A DNA stretch of 64,000 bases from JBMYRH01 sp049602155 (GCA_049602155.1 JBMYRH010000020.1:1-64000); one strand, 5' to 3'. Numbered from the stretch's first letter, positions 26,978 to 36,812 are shown. Made by a program: numbers and translations. The notes: generated by a model from the letters alone, not told the origin.

Positions 26978-29101
26978 ATGCACACCCCTACAATCGAGCT
27001 CCCACCCGCCTTGAGCCGGCTAGAGCCCCTCGCCTATGACCTGACTTGGAGCTGGTGGCCCGACGCCCGTGCCCTCTTCGCGGAGCTCGATCCCGACCTT
27101 TGGCGCGCGCTCCACGGCAACCCCGTCGCGCTCTTGCAGCAGGTCTCGCCTGCGCGCCTCGAGGGCCTCACTAAACAGCCTGATTTCCTCACGCGGATGA
27201 ACGCGCTCTGCGACCGCATCGATGCAGAGCGAGAGGCACCGCACCGCACCGCCATGCCAAACGACGGCCTCGTCGCCTATTTTTGCGCTGAGTTCGGGCT
27301 CACTCAGGCTCTGCCCATCTACTCAGGCGGGCTCGGCATCCTGGCGGGTGACCACATCAAGAGCGCGAGCGAGCTCGGCCTCCCCTTTGTAGGGGTCGGG
27401 CTCTTTTATCGCGGGGGGTATTTCGAGCAGGTCCTCTCGCGAGACGGTGAGCAGCAGGCCTACGCGCACAAACTTGAGCCGAGCACGCTGCCCATGCGGC
27501 CCGCTCAGACCCCCGCAGGTGAAGACGCTCGCGTCACGGTCTCGATAGAGGGCCGTGACGTCCACGCCGTCGTCTGGGAAGTGACCGTCGGCCGGACACG
27601 CCTCTTCCTCCTCGACACAGACGTCGCCCCGAACAGCGCCGAGGATCGCCTCATCACACAGCGACTCTACGGCGGGGACAATGAGACACGCATCCGACAA
27701 GAGGTCGTGCTTGGTTTCGGCGGCGTGCGGGCCCTGCGGGCCCTGGGGCTCACCCCGACCGTGTTTCACATGAACGAAGGCCACGCAGCCTTCCTGACGC
27801 TCGAGCGCATCCGTGAGGCGGTCGCAGCGGGCGCCAACTTTGAGGAGGCCCGTGTCAGCTGCGCGGCGCAGAACGTCTTCACGACGCACACCCCCGTCCC
27901 AGCTGGATTCGACATCTTCAGTACAGAGCAGCTCGACCGCGTACTCCCTGGGCTCGCCACGGCGCTCGGGACGACGCAGGGACGCCTCCTGCAGCTCGCC
28001 GCGCATGTCGGCGACGACACAGGCGCGCATGGCTTCAACATGGCGTACCTCGCGATCCGCTGCGCCGACTGGCTCAACGGCGTCTCGCAGCTCCACGCCA
28101 AGGTCTCCCGTGGGATGTGGCGTGAGATGTGGCCGGGGACTGCTGAGGATGACATCCCCATCATCGGCGTCACCAACGGGATCCACAGCCGCACCTGGGT
28201 GTCACAGAGCCTCGGGAGACAGCTCGGCGCCCTCAGTGGCCGCAGATGGGAGGGAGACTCTGGCGCCCCCGAGCTGTGGGCCGCGGCCAAAGAGCTCCCG
28301 AGTGGACCGCTCTGGGCGGCACGGTCTGAGGCACGCGCGACGCTCATCCGAAGCGTGCGAGACCGACACGTCGCCGCCCTGCGCCGGCGCGGGGTCAGCA
28401 CGGAGGCCCTCGACGAGGCCGCGAGCTTCCTCGACCCCGACGCCCTCACCATCGGCTTCGCGCGCCGCTTTGCGACCTACAAACGGGCCACGTTGATCCT
28501 ACGTGATCGCGACCGCCTCGACCGACTCCTCGGCGACAGTGACCGGCCCGTACAAATGCTCTTCGCCGGCAAAGCCCACCCGAAAGACGTCCCTGGCCAG
28601 ACGTTCTTGCGCGAACTTTACGCAGCGTCCCAAGAGCCTCGTTTCCGCGGTAAAATCCTCGTCCTCGAGGGGTATGACATCGGCCTCGGCCGAGAGCTCG
28701 TCCAGGGCGTAGATGTCTGGCTCAACACCCCTCGGTGCCCCAAGGAGGCGAGCGGGACGAGCGGCATGAAGGTGGCCGCCAATGGTGGCCTCAACCTCTC
28801 GATCCTCGATGGATGGTGGGCCGAAGGCTACGACGGGACAAACGGCTGGGCCATCGGCAACGGAGAGATCTGGGACGATCAAGAGGCGGGCGACGCCAGT
28901 GACGCCGTGACGCTCCTCGACCTGCTCGAGACCGAGGTCATCCCAGCCTTCTACGAGCGCACCCCAGAGGGGCTCCCAGAGGGCTGGCTGGCGCGAATGC
29001 GCCGCGCGATGATCACGTCAGGTCCGGTCTACGCCACCGATCGCATGGTGCGGGATTACGCCGAGCAGCTCTATGCCCAAGCGCACGCCGCAGGACGCTA
29101 G
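26978..29101 (+). CDS. glgP: Alpha-glucan (glycogen/maltodextrin) phosphorylase, GT35
   Basis: PLP enzyme releasing glucose-1-phosphate from alpha-1,4-glucans, 707 residues. This is the shorter bacterial/archaeal type with an N-terminal DUF3417-like region (LEPLAYDLTWSWWPDARALF). Core motifs: AYFCAEFGLTQALPIYSGGLGILAGD, VFHMNEGHAAFLTLERI, NVFTTHTPVPAGFD, VTNGIHSRTW, FARRFATYKRATLIL. Near the C-terminus SGTSGMKVAANGGLNLSILD holds the PLP Lys. The 3' end overlaps the convergent nuclease gene by sharing CTAG. Confidence 0.94.
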   Translation: MHTPTIELPPALSRLEPLAYDLTWSWWPDARALFAELDPDLWRALHGNPVALLQQVSPARLEGLTKQPDFLTRMNALCDRIDAEREAPHRTAMPNDGLVAYFCAEFGLTQALPIYSGGLGILAGDHIKSASELGLPFVGVGLFYRGGYFEQVLSRDGEQQAYAHKLEPSTLPMRPAQTPAGEDARVTVSIEGRDVHAVVWEVTVGRTRLFLLDTDVAPNSAEDRLITQRLYGGDNETRIRQEVVLGFGGVRALRALGLTPTVFHMNEGHAAFLTLERIREAVAAGANFEEARVSCAAQNVFTTHTPVPAGFDIFSTEQLDRVLPGLATALGTTQGRLLQLAAHVGDDTGAHGFNMAYLAIRCADWLNGVSQLHAKVSRGMWREMWPGTAEDDIPIIGVTNGIHSRTWVSQSLGRQLGALSGRRWEGDSGAPELWAAAKELPSGPLWAARSEARATLIRSVRDRHVAALRRRGVSTEALDEAASFLDPDALTIGFARRFATYKRATLILRDRDRLDRLLGDSDRPVQMLFAGKAHPKDVPGQTFLRELYAASQEPRFRGKILVLEGYDIGLGRELVQGVDVWLNTPRCPKEASGTSGMKVAANGGLNLSILDGWWAEGYDGTNGWAIGNGEIWDDQEAGDASDAVTLLDLLETEVIPAFYERTPEGLPEGWLARMRRAMITSGPVYATDRMVRDYAEQLYAQAHAAGR

Positions 29102-29901
29102 CGCCTGGGCATCGGGTTCTTGAGGTGCGGCGGAAGCACCAAGCGGTTCTCACGCCCCTTGATAAGGCACTCCGGGCGCTTCTTTCCGTAGCGCTCCTCA
29201 AAGGGTACATGGAGCATGCAGCTCCCGCCGTGGCACCAAGCGTCACAGGTCGAGAAGACCTTCTTGTGCTTCACCTTCCAGGACTGACCGGTGCGGGTGT
29301 CGCACACACGGTTGTAGACCTCGGCACCCTCCTCGCCCTCCTTCTCCGTGATGGAGTGGATGCTCGTCACGATGGTCGAGGGGATCGTCCGCTTCCACAT
29401 CCCCATCCGGTTCTTCTGTGCCTCGTGCTGAATCGCCAAGAGCTTCGGATCGGGCTTGCCCGACACAGCGAAGACGTGGGCGTAACCCTTGGCGAGCATC
29501 TCGGCCATCAGGTCCGGGCAACTCACCAGCGCGCGACCATAACCACCGCCGCCTTCTTGGGTGGTGCACTTCCACACCTTGGACTTCGCCAGCTCTGTCC
29601 CCGCCTTGGCGTTGTCGTAGAGGTCGTACCCGTGGAGCGGCCCCCAAAAGTGGACCGGCCCATAGGACTCCAGCGTGTTGTAGCCCGCGAGCCGAGCTCG
29701 GGTCTCCTTGAGGGGCCCCCTGATCACGCGAAAGGAGTCACCGTCGTTCCAGACCACGCGGGTCTTCCGGCCGTCGAGCTCGACCCACATCCGCGAATCT
29801 TTCTTCTTCGCTTTGGAGCGCTTAGCCGTCACGGTCGGCGCGACCATGAGGATCAGGAGCAGCGCAATCCAACTGCGTACACACATTGCTGACAGCGACA
29901 C
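29098..29901 (-). CDS. Secreted thermonuclease-fold (SNase-like) protein
   Basis: 267 residues from the GTG at 29901, which has GGAGG exactly 5 bases upstream; the ATG at 29886 is the alternative. Signal peptide ending APTVTA, then a basic segment (KRSKAKKKDSR) and an SNase domain: VVWNDGDSFRV, then RARLAGYNTLESYG. Compared with staphylococcal nuclease, Arg35 and Glu43 equivalents are present (R..E in RLAGYNTLE), Arg87 lies in YGRALVS, and the Ca ligand Asp40 is Asn. The Cys-containing C-terminus (CDTRTGQSWKVKHKKVFSTC, then CHGGSC) is extra. Exported by prediction; nuclease activity uncertain because of the Asn. Divergent from the 30020 lipoprotein. Confidence 0.8.
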   Translation of the reverse strand: MSLSAMCVRSWIALLLILMVAPTVTAKRSKAKKKDSRMWVELDGRKTRVVWNDGDSFRVIRGPLKETRARLAGYNTLESYGPVHFWGPLHGYDLYDNAKAGTELAKSKVWKCTTQEGGGGYGRALVSCPDLMAEMLAKGYAHVFAVSGKPDPKLLAIQHEAQKNRMGMWKRTIPSTIVTSIHSITEKEGEEGAEVYNRVCDTRTGQSWKVKHKKVFSTCDAWCHGGSCMLHVPFEERYGKKRPECLIKGRENRLVLPPHLKNPMPRR

Positions 29902-29968
29902 ATCGACCTCCTCAACAGGGGACCCCACTTAGCACATCGCATGAGCGAACTCTAAGCACATCGAACCC

Positions 29969-29998
29969 TTGAGTGGTCTCGTCGCACTCGTGTAGGGT
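29969..29998 (+). promoter_or_regulatory. Candidate promoter for the 30020 lipoprotein
   Basis: TTGAGT (29969-29974), 18-base spacer, TAGGGT (29993-29998). Predicted transcription start about 15 bases before the ATG. The -35 is fair, the -10 fits only partly. Confidence 0.35.
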
Positions 29999-30019
29999 CC
30001 GCCGCGTAGAGGTATGAAC

Positions 30020-32146
30020 ATGCAGTTAGCTCAACGTATTCTGTGCGCCGCGATCTTCACTTTAGCGGCCTGCGGCGACACCAACGATCCGCTCATAGCA
30101 CCCGATAACGGTGACGCGAGCCCCAGCGACGACATCGCGGCGACGGGGCCCAGCTGTGAGAGCAACGCCGACTGCGGGGAGGCACCGAGCGCCTGCGCCC
30201 TCGTCGTCTGCGTCGACGCTGTGTGCGTCACGCGAGACCAAGCGGACGGCGCGCCCTGTGACGATGGAGAGCCTTGCAGCCTCGAGTCCACTTGCCTCTC
30301 CGGCGTCTGCGAATCCGGGACAGCTTGGCAGGACTGCGACGACGGCAATCCATGCACCGCCGACGGGTGCCAGCCCGGCTCAGGGTGCACACACTCTGCG
30401 CTGACGGGCCCCTGTGATGATGGCAACCCATGCACGACGGGCGACATCTGCGCCGAGGGGACCTGCGCGGGGAGCGACTCTGGCCTCTGTACGTGCCAAA
30501 ACGACGCCGACTGCGCCGCCTTCGGAGATACGGACCTCTGCAACGGAAGCCTCGTCTGCGTCGCAGGCCAATGCACCATCGACACCGACACTGCAGTGAC
30601 GTGCCCAGCTGCAGGCCCCTGCGAGGAGAGCGCCTGCGACCCGAGCACCGGGCAATGCGTGACGACAGCCCTCGCGGACGGGAGCCCCTGCAGCGACGGC
30701 GACAGCTGCACTGGAGGCGATGTCTGCGCCGATGCGCTCTGCGTGGGGACACCACAATGCCCTTGCGAGACCGTCTCCGACTGCGATGCCTTTGAAGATG
30801 GTGACCTTTGCAACGGGGTCCTGAGCTGCACCGACGGGTTCTGTGGAGTCGACCTAGACACTATCGTCACCTGCGAGGATGCGCTACCGCTCGACTGTGT
30901 GGCGGTCACCTGCACCCCAGAGAGCGGACTGTGCGAGACGTCCACGGTCGCAGATGGCAGCCCTTGCGAGTCCTCCGACGCCTGTATCGAAGGCGCTCAA
31001 TGCAACGGGGGCCTGTGCGCAGGTGGCCAAGCGAGGGACTGCAACGACTCAAACCCTTGCACCATCGACCTTTGCGCCGCGGGACTTGGCTGCGAACATC
31101 AGGCCGCCGACGGACAGCCCTGTGACGATGGAGACGCGTGCACCAGTGGGGACATCTGTGACGATAAAGTCTGTGTCGGCCCCAATGACGTCTGCGTGTG
31201 TGGTGATGGGTTCTGCTCTACCCAGGAGGCCAACGACTGCAGCTGCCCGGTGGATTGCGGTGACTGCAACAAGTGTGGAAACGGCGTGTGCGATCCCGGC
31301 GAGGAGCAGAGCTGCCCGCAGGACTGCGGTGGCGGCACTGGGGGCATGACCTGCGGCGACGGCATCTGTGACCTCGGCGAGGAGTTCACCTGCCCACAAG
31401 ATTGTGGCGGCGGCGCCGGTTCCTGCGGAGATGGGGTCTGCGACTTCGGTGAAGAGATCCTCTGCCCGCAAGACTGCGGCGGCGGGGGGACAGGCGCCTG
31501 TGGAGACGGTGTCTGCGAAGCGGGAGAGAGCCTGCTCTGCCCTGAAGACTGCTGCGGTGATGGCGTCTGCGATCTCGGCGAAGAGTTCCTCTGCCCTGAG
31601 GACTGTGGCGGCGGCGGGCTCTGCGACAACGTGTGCGACGCCTTCTTGGATCAAATCTTGTGCCCCTCAGACTGCTGCGGCGACGGGATGTGTGATGGCA
31701 CCTTCGAGGACGAACAATCTTGCCCCATCGACTGCGCGGAGTCGGTCTGCGGCGACGGCACCTGTGAGCTGACTGAAGACAGCGGCAATTGCCCTGAAGA
31801 CTGCGAACCACCAGCCCTCTGCGGCAATCTGATCTGCGAAGACGGAGAGGACGAAGACTCCTGCGCGGTCGACTGCGCCCCAGACATCGTCGAGGACGAC
31901 GGTGACACGTCAGATGCCGGGGCTAATGACGCAGGTGACGCTGAAGAGCCCCTCAGCGACACAGCGGAGGACGTGGAGATCGGGCCAGAAGACACCGGGG
32001 CAGCCGACGCCAGCAGTCTCGCGGATACCGGCGCGAGTTCCCAAGACGTCGAGGATACGGTAATCACTGGGGAGATGCTCGACACTGAGGCCCCCCCGAG
32101 TGAGGATGTCGCGAGCGACACTGAAGCATCTGACGCTGTCGATTAA
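30020..32146 (+). CDS. Cys-rich lipoprotein with tandem CGDGxCDxGEExxCPxDC repeats
   Basis: 708 residues from ATG 30020 (AGGT 6 bases upstream); ATG 30014 is too close to that site. Lipobox LAAC in MQLAQRILCAAIFTLAAC. Residues ~40-390 hold CDDGxxC-type knots like those of other Myxococcota surface proteins. Residues ~390-600 hold about ten short repeats, best seen as CGDGVCDLGEEFLCPEDC. A ~100-residue acidic Asp/Ala/Ser/Thr tail ends the protein with no visible anchor. About one residue in seven is Cys in the repeats, so the protein needs an oxidising compartment. Function unknown; likely a rigid surface fibre or binding rod. Confidence 0.85.
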   Translation: MQLAQRILCAAIFTLAACGDTNDPLIAPDNGDASPSDDIAATGPSCESNADCGEAPSACALVVCVDAVCVTRDQADGAPCDDGEPCSLESTCLSGVCESGTAWQDCDDGNPCTADGCQPGSGCTHSALTGPCDDGNPCTTGDICAEGTCAGSDSGLCTCQNDADCAAFGDTDLCNGSLVCVAGQCTIDTDTAVTCPAAGPCEESACDPSTGQCVTTALADGSPCSDGDSCTGGDVCADALCVGTPQCPCETVSDCDAFEDGDLCNGVLSCTDGFCGVDLDTIVTCEDALPLDCVAVTCTPESGLCETSTVADGSPCESSDACIEGAQCNGGLCAGGQARDCNDSNPCTIDLCAAGLGCEHQAADGQPCDDGDACTSGDICDDKVCVGPNDVCVCGDGFCSTQEANDCSCPVDCGDCNKCGNGVCDPGEEQSCPQDCGGGTGGMTCGDGICDLGEEFTCPQDCGGGAGSCGDGVCDFGEEILCPQDCGGGGTGACGDGVCEAGESLLCPEDCCGDGVCDLGEEFLCPEDCGGGGLCDNVCDAFLDQILCPSDCCGDGMCDGTFEDEQSCPIDCAESVCGDGTCELTEDSGNCPEDCEPPALCGNLICEDGEDEDSCAVDCAPDIVEDDGDTSDAGANDAGDAEEPLSDTAEDVEIGPEDTGAADASSLADTGASSQDVEDTVITGEMLDTEAPPSEDVASDTEASDAVD

Positions 32147-32168
32147 GACAGCACCTAGGAGGACGTCG

Positions 32169-33071
32169 ATGCGAACTAAAAGCTGGATAGCAGGCGCAGC
32201 TCTGATGTGGCTGGCAGTCGGGTGTGGCGGGAGCAACGCCAGCCGAGACGGCGAGATTGAGTGGATCGACAACAGCACCCAGGACTGCGAGGACATCTCG
32301 CAAGCCCTCTGTGACTACGCAAAGAAGCACGAGCCTAACCTCAAAATACTCGCGGGTAAGGCTGATGATGCCGCCACGGATGTCTCTGATGGCATGCCCG
32401 CAGCGCTCAAGAATCGCGCTGAGGTCGCGCTCGAGTTCGCCCTCGCGCTCCAAGCCTACGCCGTCCCGAGTGAGTCCGATCTCGGCTTGGCTGCAGCGAC
32501 CGAGACCATGCGCCAGCAGTGCATCTCTGAGTGTGTGAGGTCTGAACTAGAGTCCTTGAAGCAGCGGGTCTCGAGTCAAATCCCCGCGAGCGCCATCAAT
32601 GACTTCGTCGAGGAGGCCCGCTCAAGCGTCAACCTGTCTTGTAAGGGTACGGGGAGCATGTCCCACGTGACAAACGACTGTTTGGCGCGCGTCAACCCGG
32701 CTCAGAAGGCGCGCATTTGGCTTCAGAATCGCTCTGACAACCGCTTTCGAGCCCCCCTCAAGGCGCTCATCACCTCCATCTCCCCGGTCCAACAGCTGGT
32801 GCTCTTCAAGACCGAGATGGCCCTGAACTTCGCGAGCTTGAGTGATGACGACCTCGATGCGCTCTACTACGCGCTCATCGCAGCTAAGACGGCCGCCAAC
32901 GGCTTCATCCGACTCTGCGACGTGACTCATCGAGCCATGCCTCTGAGGGTCCTCGACCCTATCGAGAGCTGGACCTCCAGCGTCGCCGAGATTACGGGGG
33001 CCATCGACACGACGGCGAGCAAATGTGGCTCCGGGTGTTCCCCGGCGTGGAGAGAGGCTGCGGGCCGCTAA
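32169..33071 (+). CDS. Helical lipoprotein, unknown function
   Basis: 300 residues. ATG 32169 has AGGAGG 6 bases upstream, and the earlier in-frame ATG at 32100 lies inside the preceding gene. Signal MRTKSWIAGAALMWLAVGC with Cys19. The mature part is mostly helical, with Cys pairs (QDCEDISQALC, CISEC, CSPAW) and no recognised domain. Starts 22 bases after the 30020 gene's stop, so the two may form an operon. Confidence 0.75.
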   Translation: MRTKSWIAGAALMWLAVGCGGSNASRDGEIEWIDNSTQDCEDISQALCDYAKKHEPNLKILAGKADDAATDVSDGMPAALKNRAEVALEFALALQAYAVPSESDLGLAAATETMRQQCISECVRSELESLKQRVSSQIPASAINDFVEEARSSVNLSCKGTGSMSHVTNDCLARVNPAQKARIWLQNRSDNRFRAPLKALITSISPVQQLVLFKTEMALNFASLSDDDLDALYYALIAAKTAANGFIRLCDVTHRAMPLRVLDPIESWTSSVAEITGAIDTTASKCGSGCSPAWREAAGR

Positions 33072-33362
33072 TCAGGGGCTCATACGGTGCTGCCCCCCTC
33101 GCACCACTCGCACTCTATCGGCTCAGTCGGCTAGGAACCTCTGTGATGCCGGTGTGCCCCCGAGCCTCTACCCAGGGCGTGATAGCCCCCCGGAGGGCCC
33201 GCTTTGAGCTCATTGGGCGACCTATGATCGCCATGACAGCATCGCCAAACACCCGCTCGAACTCGCTCAGGACGTCAAAGGACGCATCGACGGCCACATC
33301 TCACCATGAGTGCATGTGCCGCGTCGGGCGACTCGATGGAAGCCCCGCCGCCCTGCCCTGGG
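33072..33362. other. Convergent intergenic region without a supported gene
   Basis: A 291-base spacer between two converging genes. Short open frames occur on both strands (for example 33115-33297 minus, 60 residues), but none has a ribosome site or a recognisable product. No clear hairpin terminator was seen. Confidence 0.5.
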
Positions 33363-36300
33363 CTACTCAGCCACGCAGCAGAGGTCGGGGTTGCCGTCCA
33401 TGTCATCGTCAGCGAGCAAGCGCATGCGCCGAAGGGGCTCTCCCGGATATATCGACGTCATCACGACGACCGCGTCGTCAAAACATCCAGACGCCGCAAT
33501 GCTGCTCGTGCTCATCGCTCCCGCGAGCAACAGGTCGGCAGGTGCAGGCGCCCCAATGTCTGGCTGGATGCGCTTCACAACCGCGCTCGTCTCTCCGCCG
33601 TCATTGATGGCGAAGCTAAGGAGCCCCCAACCATCGGCATTTGTTGCCAAATCAAACGGGCGTGGCTGAACCCCTGGTGCAGCCTCCACAAATTCCGCGA
33701 GTTGGTAATCAACAGACTTGAACACCTCCTGCACTACCTCTGCGCTTTCCGGGTGAGCTTTGATGAGCCAGAAGCCCTGCGGGCCCTTGCTCATCGCCGC
33801 GATCAGCACCATGCCGTCCGGCAACACTGCGATTGCAGGGCGCGTCTGAATGGACAGCCCCCCTTGACTCGGATTGAGGACCTGCATGGGCCCCGTATCT
33901 CCGTCAAAGGTCATCCACTGAAGCGCGATACCTCCGCCGCTTACCCAGGTCACCACAGCGCGGCCATCTTTCAGACTCGTGATCGCCGGAGAATGCTTGC
34001 TCTCAGCGCCATTACCGAGCGCAGCGCCATTACCGAGCGGCGTCACACCTTCGGACAGGAGCCCTCCATTGCCATCGACACGCAATACGCCGACAAGCCC
34101 GCCGCCTGCGCCGCCCAGTGAGTAGAGCGTCGAGATAAACACGTCGTCACCCGACGGACCGTAAGCGACATCCACGCGCCCCAAGAGCTCAACGCCGTCA
34201 GCCAAGACCTGCAACTCAGCCCACAACCCGATAGGCTGCGAGGGTGTGGAGCGCATTAAGAACACGCCGCCTTGGTTGACGGTGCGGTAGGCGATAGCCA
34301 TGCGCCCGTCGCTCCTGCGGGCGAGGGCCGGGGCCCCGATGGTAGGCGACACCAACCCCTGAGAGGCGGTCTGCCCCTGAACGGGATCTGCCAGCCCCGT
34401 GGGATCCGCGTTACCAAATTCGGTCACATAGACCTGCTCCGCCGTCGCCCACGTCACATACTGGACGCCATTCGGGGCCATGACGGCGTCGGTCAGGGGC
34501 CAAGATTCTTGTCCGCCCACGTCACCGCTGAAGCCCACTTCGTATGCGATCAAGGACTTCAGCTCTGAATCGTTCGCACAGCTGCCGCAATCTGCGGGAC
34601 ACGTCGAGCCCGTCTCCGGAGGGTCTACGTTCGGCTGACAAATCTGGTCCGGTGAGCCGCCAAAACAGCAATCATCTCCATCGAAGTCGTAGGCGTCGCA
34701 GAGGTAGGCTGCGTCGCAGATGTTGTCATTGATCCACCCCGTCGGCTGGCAGCTGACTTGGTCGCAAGACGGGCTCTCCCCGTCGGCACAACTCACACCA
34801 CAATCACCCGCATCCCACTGGTACGCGTCACACTGTAGCCCCACGTCACATTGACCGTCGCCGAGCGCCGAAGCCGGCAGACAGCCCGTCTGATCACAGC
34901 TCTGGATGCCGCCGGGGTCGCACGCTATGCAATCGCCATTGTCCCAGCTCTGCGCCTCACACTGAAAGGCAAAATCGCACGTTCCGTTTCCAAGCCAGTC
35001 CGTGGGTAAACAGGCGTTGCCGAAGCAATTCAGAGCCGTCCCATCTGCGCAGCAATCCCCGTCGTCAAAGTTCGCTTGGGGGCAGTTGAACTTACCGTCA
35101 CAGATGTCATTGCCGACGCTGCTGTTCTCAACACATGTCCCCGCGCAGCTCTTGGACTGCCCAGGCGCGCAGCAGTCTCCGTCATCGAGCTCAAATTCCT
35201 CACAGTTCAAGGCTTGGTTGCAGATGTCGTTACCGAGCAGTGCGGCCGCCACACACACGTCGTTGCAGCCCTTCACCTGCCCAGATGGACAGCAGTCGCC
35301 ACCGTCCCAGTTCGCCTCCTCACAATTCAGGCCTCCATCACAGATGCCGTTGCCGGAGGCTGCCTGCGGGACACAAGCCCCCGAGCACCCCTCAAGCTTG
35401 CCATCGGCGCAGCAGTCGCCGCCGTCCCATTCTGTCGCCGCACAGTCCAAGGCAGCCTCGCAGATCCCATTGCCCAGCGCGACACCCGCCACACAGGTCC
35501 CGTCACAGCCCAAGCCCTCCCCGGCGTCGGTGTCGCAGACGCATGCGCCACAATCTTGCGGGCATGAACCGCAGTCCTCCTGAAACACGGAGTCGCAGTA
35601 GGCATCTCCACAGTGGTCGCAAATGGTGCACGCCGAGGCCTGCGCCACACATGTATCGTCCCACGCGGCATCGCAGCATTGGGGTAAATCATCGCAGACC
35701 TGTGCACTGCATTCAGCCACCGCGCAGCTCCCTGAGTCATGTGATGCGCAGCAACTGTCCGCTCCCCAGTAGTCTAGTAAGTCCGGGGTAGAACTCACCA
35801 AAAGCCAGGCTCGATTACCCTCCTCCATCGGGCAGCCAGATCGGTGGGGCTCCACAGCGTTGGCGGTCCCCACCAAGGCCTGTGCCTCCTCCAACGTCTC
35901 GCTCTGACCATGGGCGCAGACGAACCCAACTGTCGCCGTCGCGGCGTCGAAATCGGCCTTGGTCGCCGGCAGCTCCCATCCCTGAGGCGATCCCGCAAAC
36001 TCGGCGACCATGAAGGACGACGCCCCGTCTCCGTCGGTCACCGCCTTTAAAACGAGGTAGCCGTCGACGTCCCACGCGGTCTCTCCCTCGATGGTGTAGA
36101 GGCTCGGCTCTCCGCCCGCCTCCGGGACGACGCTGACCTCTGACTCACCGATGGTGATCGCGAGCTGTCCCGCTCCGTATAAGACGGTCGGCTCGGGCGG
36201 CGTGGTCGTATCTGGCTCCTCGACCACGTCCCCGGGCTCGCCAGCGTCATCGGCCGCATCAACGTCGGTCTCCGCGACGTCGTCGACCACATCCGCAGGC

Positions 36301-36734
36301 TCCACCACATCATCAAGCGGCCCCGTCACATCCTCCGGCGGCTCCACCACATCAGGAGCGACCTCGACATCGGGCTCAGGCACCACGTCTTCTACGCACT
36401 GCCCGGTCGTCGTCTCGCAGCTGAACCCGTCCTGCTCACAGGTCACCAACGTGAACTCGTCCCACGCCGTATCCGGCCGGCATACAGAGCAAAGGTCGCC
36501 AGGCTTATCTTGGCCGGCGAGGTAACACTCCCCTGCGATGAAGCACGCGTTATCTTTGAGCGGCCCCTTCACGCACTGCCCCGACGGGCTGCAGCTCGAC
36601 TCGTAACAGCCACCGGCCGTCGCGCAATCAAGGTCACTCTGACAGCTGACCTCAAGGTCGATCTGCCCACACGCCACGAGCGCGCTACACAAGAGGCCCA
36701 AGGCCAACCAGCGCATTGATTCTCTGTAAGACAT
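33363..36734 (-). CDS. Giant lipoprotein with seven Notch/LNR-like repeats and a beta-propeller-like C-terminus
   Basis: 1123 residues from ATG 36734 (GGAGG 4 bases upstream); ATG 36716 is an alternative. Lipobox SALVAC. An N-terminal Cys-rich region (CQSDLDCATAGGCYESSC type) is followed by an acidic Val/Asp/Glu/Pro linker and a beta domain (~190-310). Then come seven tandem LNR-like units of about 40 residues, each resembling GNGICEAALDCAATEWDGGD. Residues ~720-1120 carry repeated beta segments (GVQYVTWATAEQVYVTEFG; SPAITSLKDGRAVVTWVSGG) typical of a propeller. LNR repeats bind Ca and gate Notch in animals; bacterial copies are known but uncommon. Divergent from lexA. Confidence 0.85.
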   Translation of the reverse strand: MSYRESMRWLALGLLCSALVACGQIDLEVSCQSDLDCATAGGCYESSCSPSGQCVKGPLKDNACFIAGECYLAGQDKPGDLCSVCRPDTAWDEFTLVTCEQDGFSCETTTGQCVEDVVPEPDVEVAPDVVEPPEDVTGPLDDVVEPADVVDDVAETDVDAADDAGEPGDVVEEPDTTTPPEPTVLYGAGQLAITIGESEVSVVPEAGGEPSLYTIEGETAWDVDGYLVLKAVTDGDGASSFMVAEFAGSPQGWELPATKADFDAATATVGFVCAHGQSETLEEAQALVGTANAVEPHRSGCPMEEGNRAWLLVSSTPDLLDYWGADSCCASHDSGSCAVAECSAQVCDDLPQCCDAAWDDTCVAQASACTICDHCGDAYCDSVFQEDCGSCPQDCGACVCDTDAGEGLGCDGTCVAGVALGNGICEAALDCAATEWDGGDCCADGKLEGCSGACVPQAASGNGICDGGLNCEEANWDGGDCCPSGQVKGCNDVCVAAALLGNDICNQALNCEEFELDDGDCCAPGQSKSCAGTCVENSSVGNDICDGKFNCPQANFDDGDCCADGTALNCFGNACLPTDWLGNGTCDFAFQCEAQSWDNGDCIACDPGGIQSCDQTGCLPASALGDGQCDVGLQCDAYQWDAGDCGVSCADGESPSCDQVSCQPTGWINDNICDAAYLCDAYDFDGDDCCFGGSPDQICQPNVDPPETGSTCPADCGSCANDSELKSLIAYEVGFSGDVGGQESWPLTDAVMAPNGVQYVTWATAEQVYVTEFGNADPTGLADPVQGQTASQGLVSPTIGAPALARRSDGRMAIAYRTVNQGGVFLMRSTPSQPIGLWAELQVLADGVELLGRVDVAYGPSGDDVFISTLYSLGGAGGGLVGVLRVDGNGGLLSEGVTPLGNGAALGNGAESKHSPAITSLKDGRAVVTWVSGGGIALQWMTFDGDTGPMQVLNPSQGGLSIQTRPAIAVLPDGMVLIAAMSKGPQGFWLIKAHPESAEVVQEVFKSVDYQLAEFVEAAPGVQPRPFDLATNADGWGLLSFAINDGGETSAVVKRIQPDIGAPAPADLLLAGAMSTSSIAASGCFDDAVVVMTSIYPGEPLRRMRLLADDDMDGNPDLCCVAE

Positions 36735-36782
36735 TTCGCCTCCACCGCGCCACTGCACGACACCGGTTCACTCTCTGCGCTC

Positions 36783-36812
36783 CTTATACCCTCACACCCC
36801 TACTGATGTCAG
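36783..36812 (-). promoter_or_regulatory. Candidate promoter for the LNR-repeat lipoprotein
   Basis: On the minus strand, CTGACA (36812-36807), 18-base spacer, TATAAG (36788-36783). Predicted start about 40 bases before the ATG at 36734. Confidence 0.45.

Noticed and set aside
30031..30945. Long minus-strand open frame (304 codons) opposite the Cys-rich lipoprotein
   Set aside because: Composed of low-complexity Ser/Gln/Pro text created by the repeat codons; no ribosome site and no domain.
33115..33297. Minus-strand 60-codon frame in the 291-base convergent spacer
   Set aside because: It has a GTG start, no Shine-Dalgarno site and no recognised product; the residues are not repeat-like but support is too thin.
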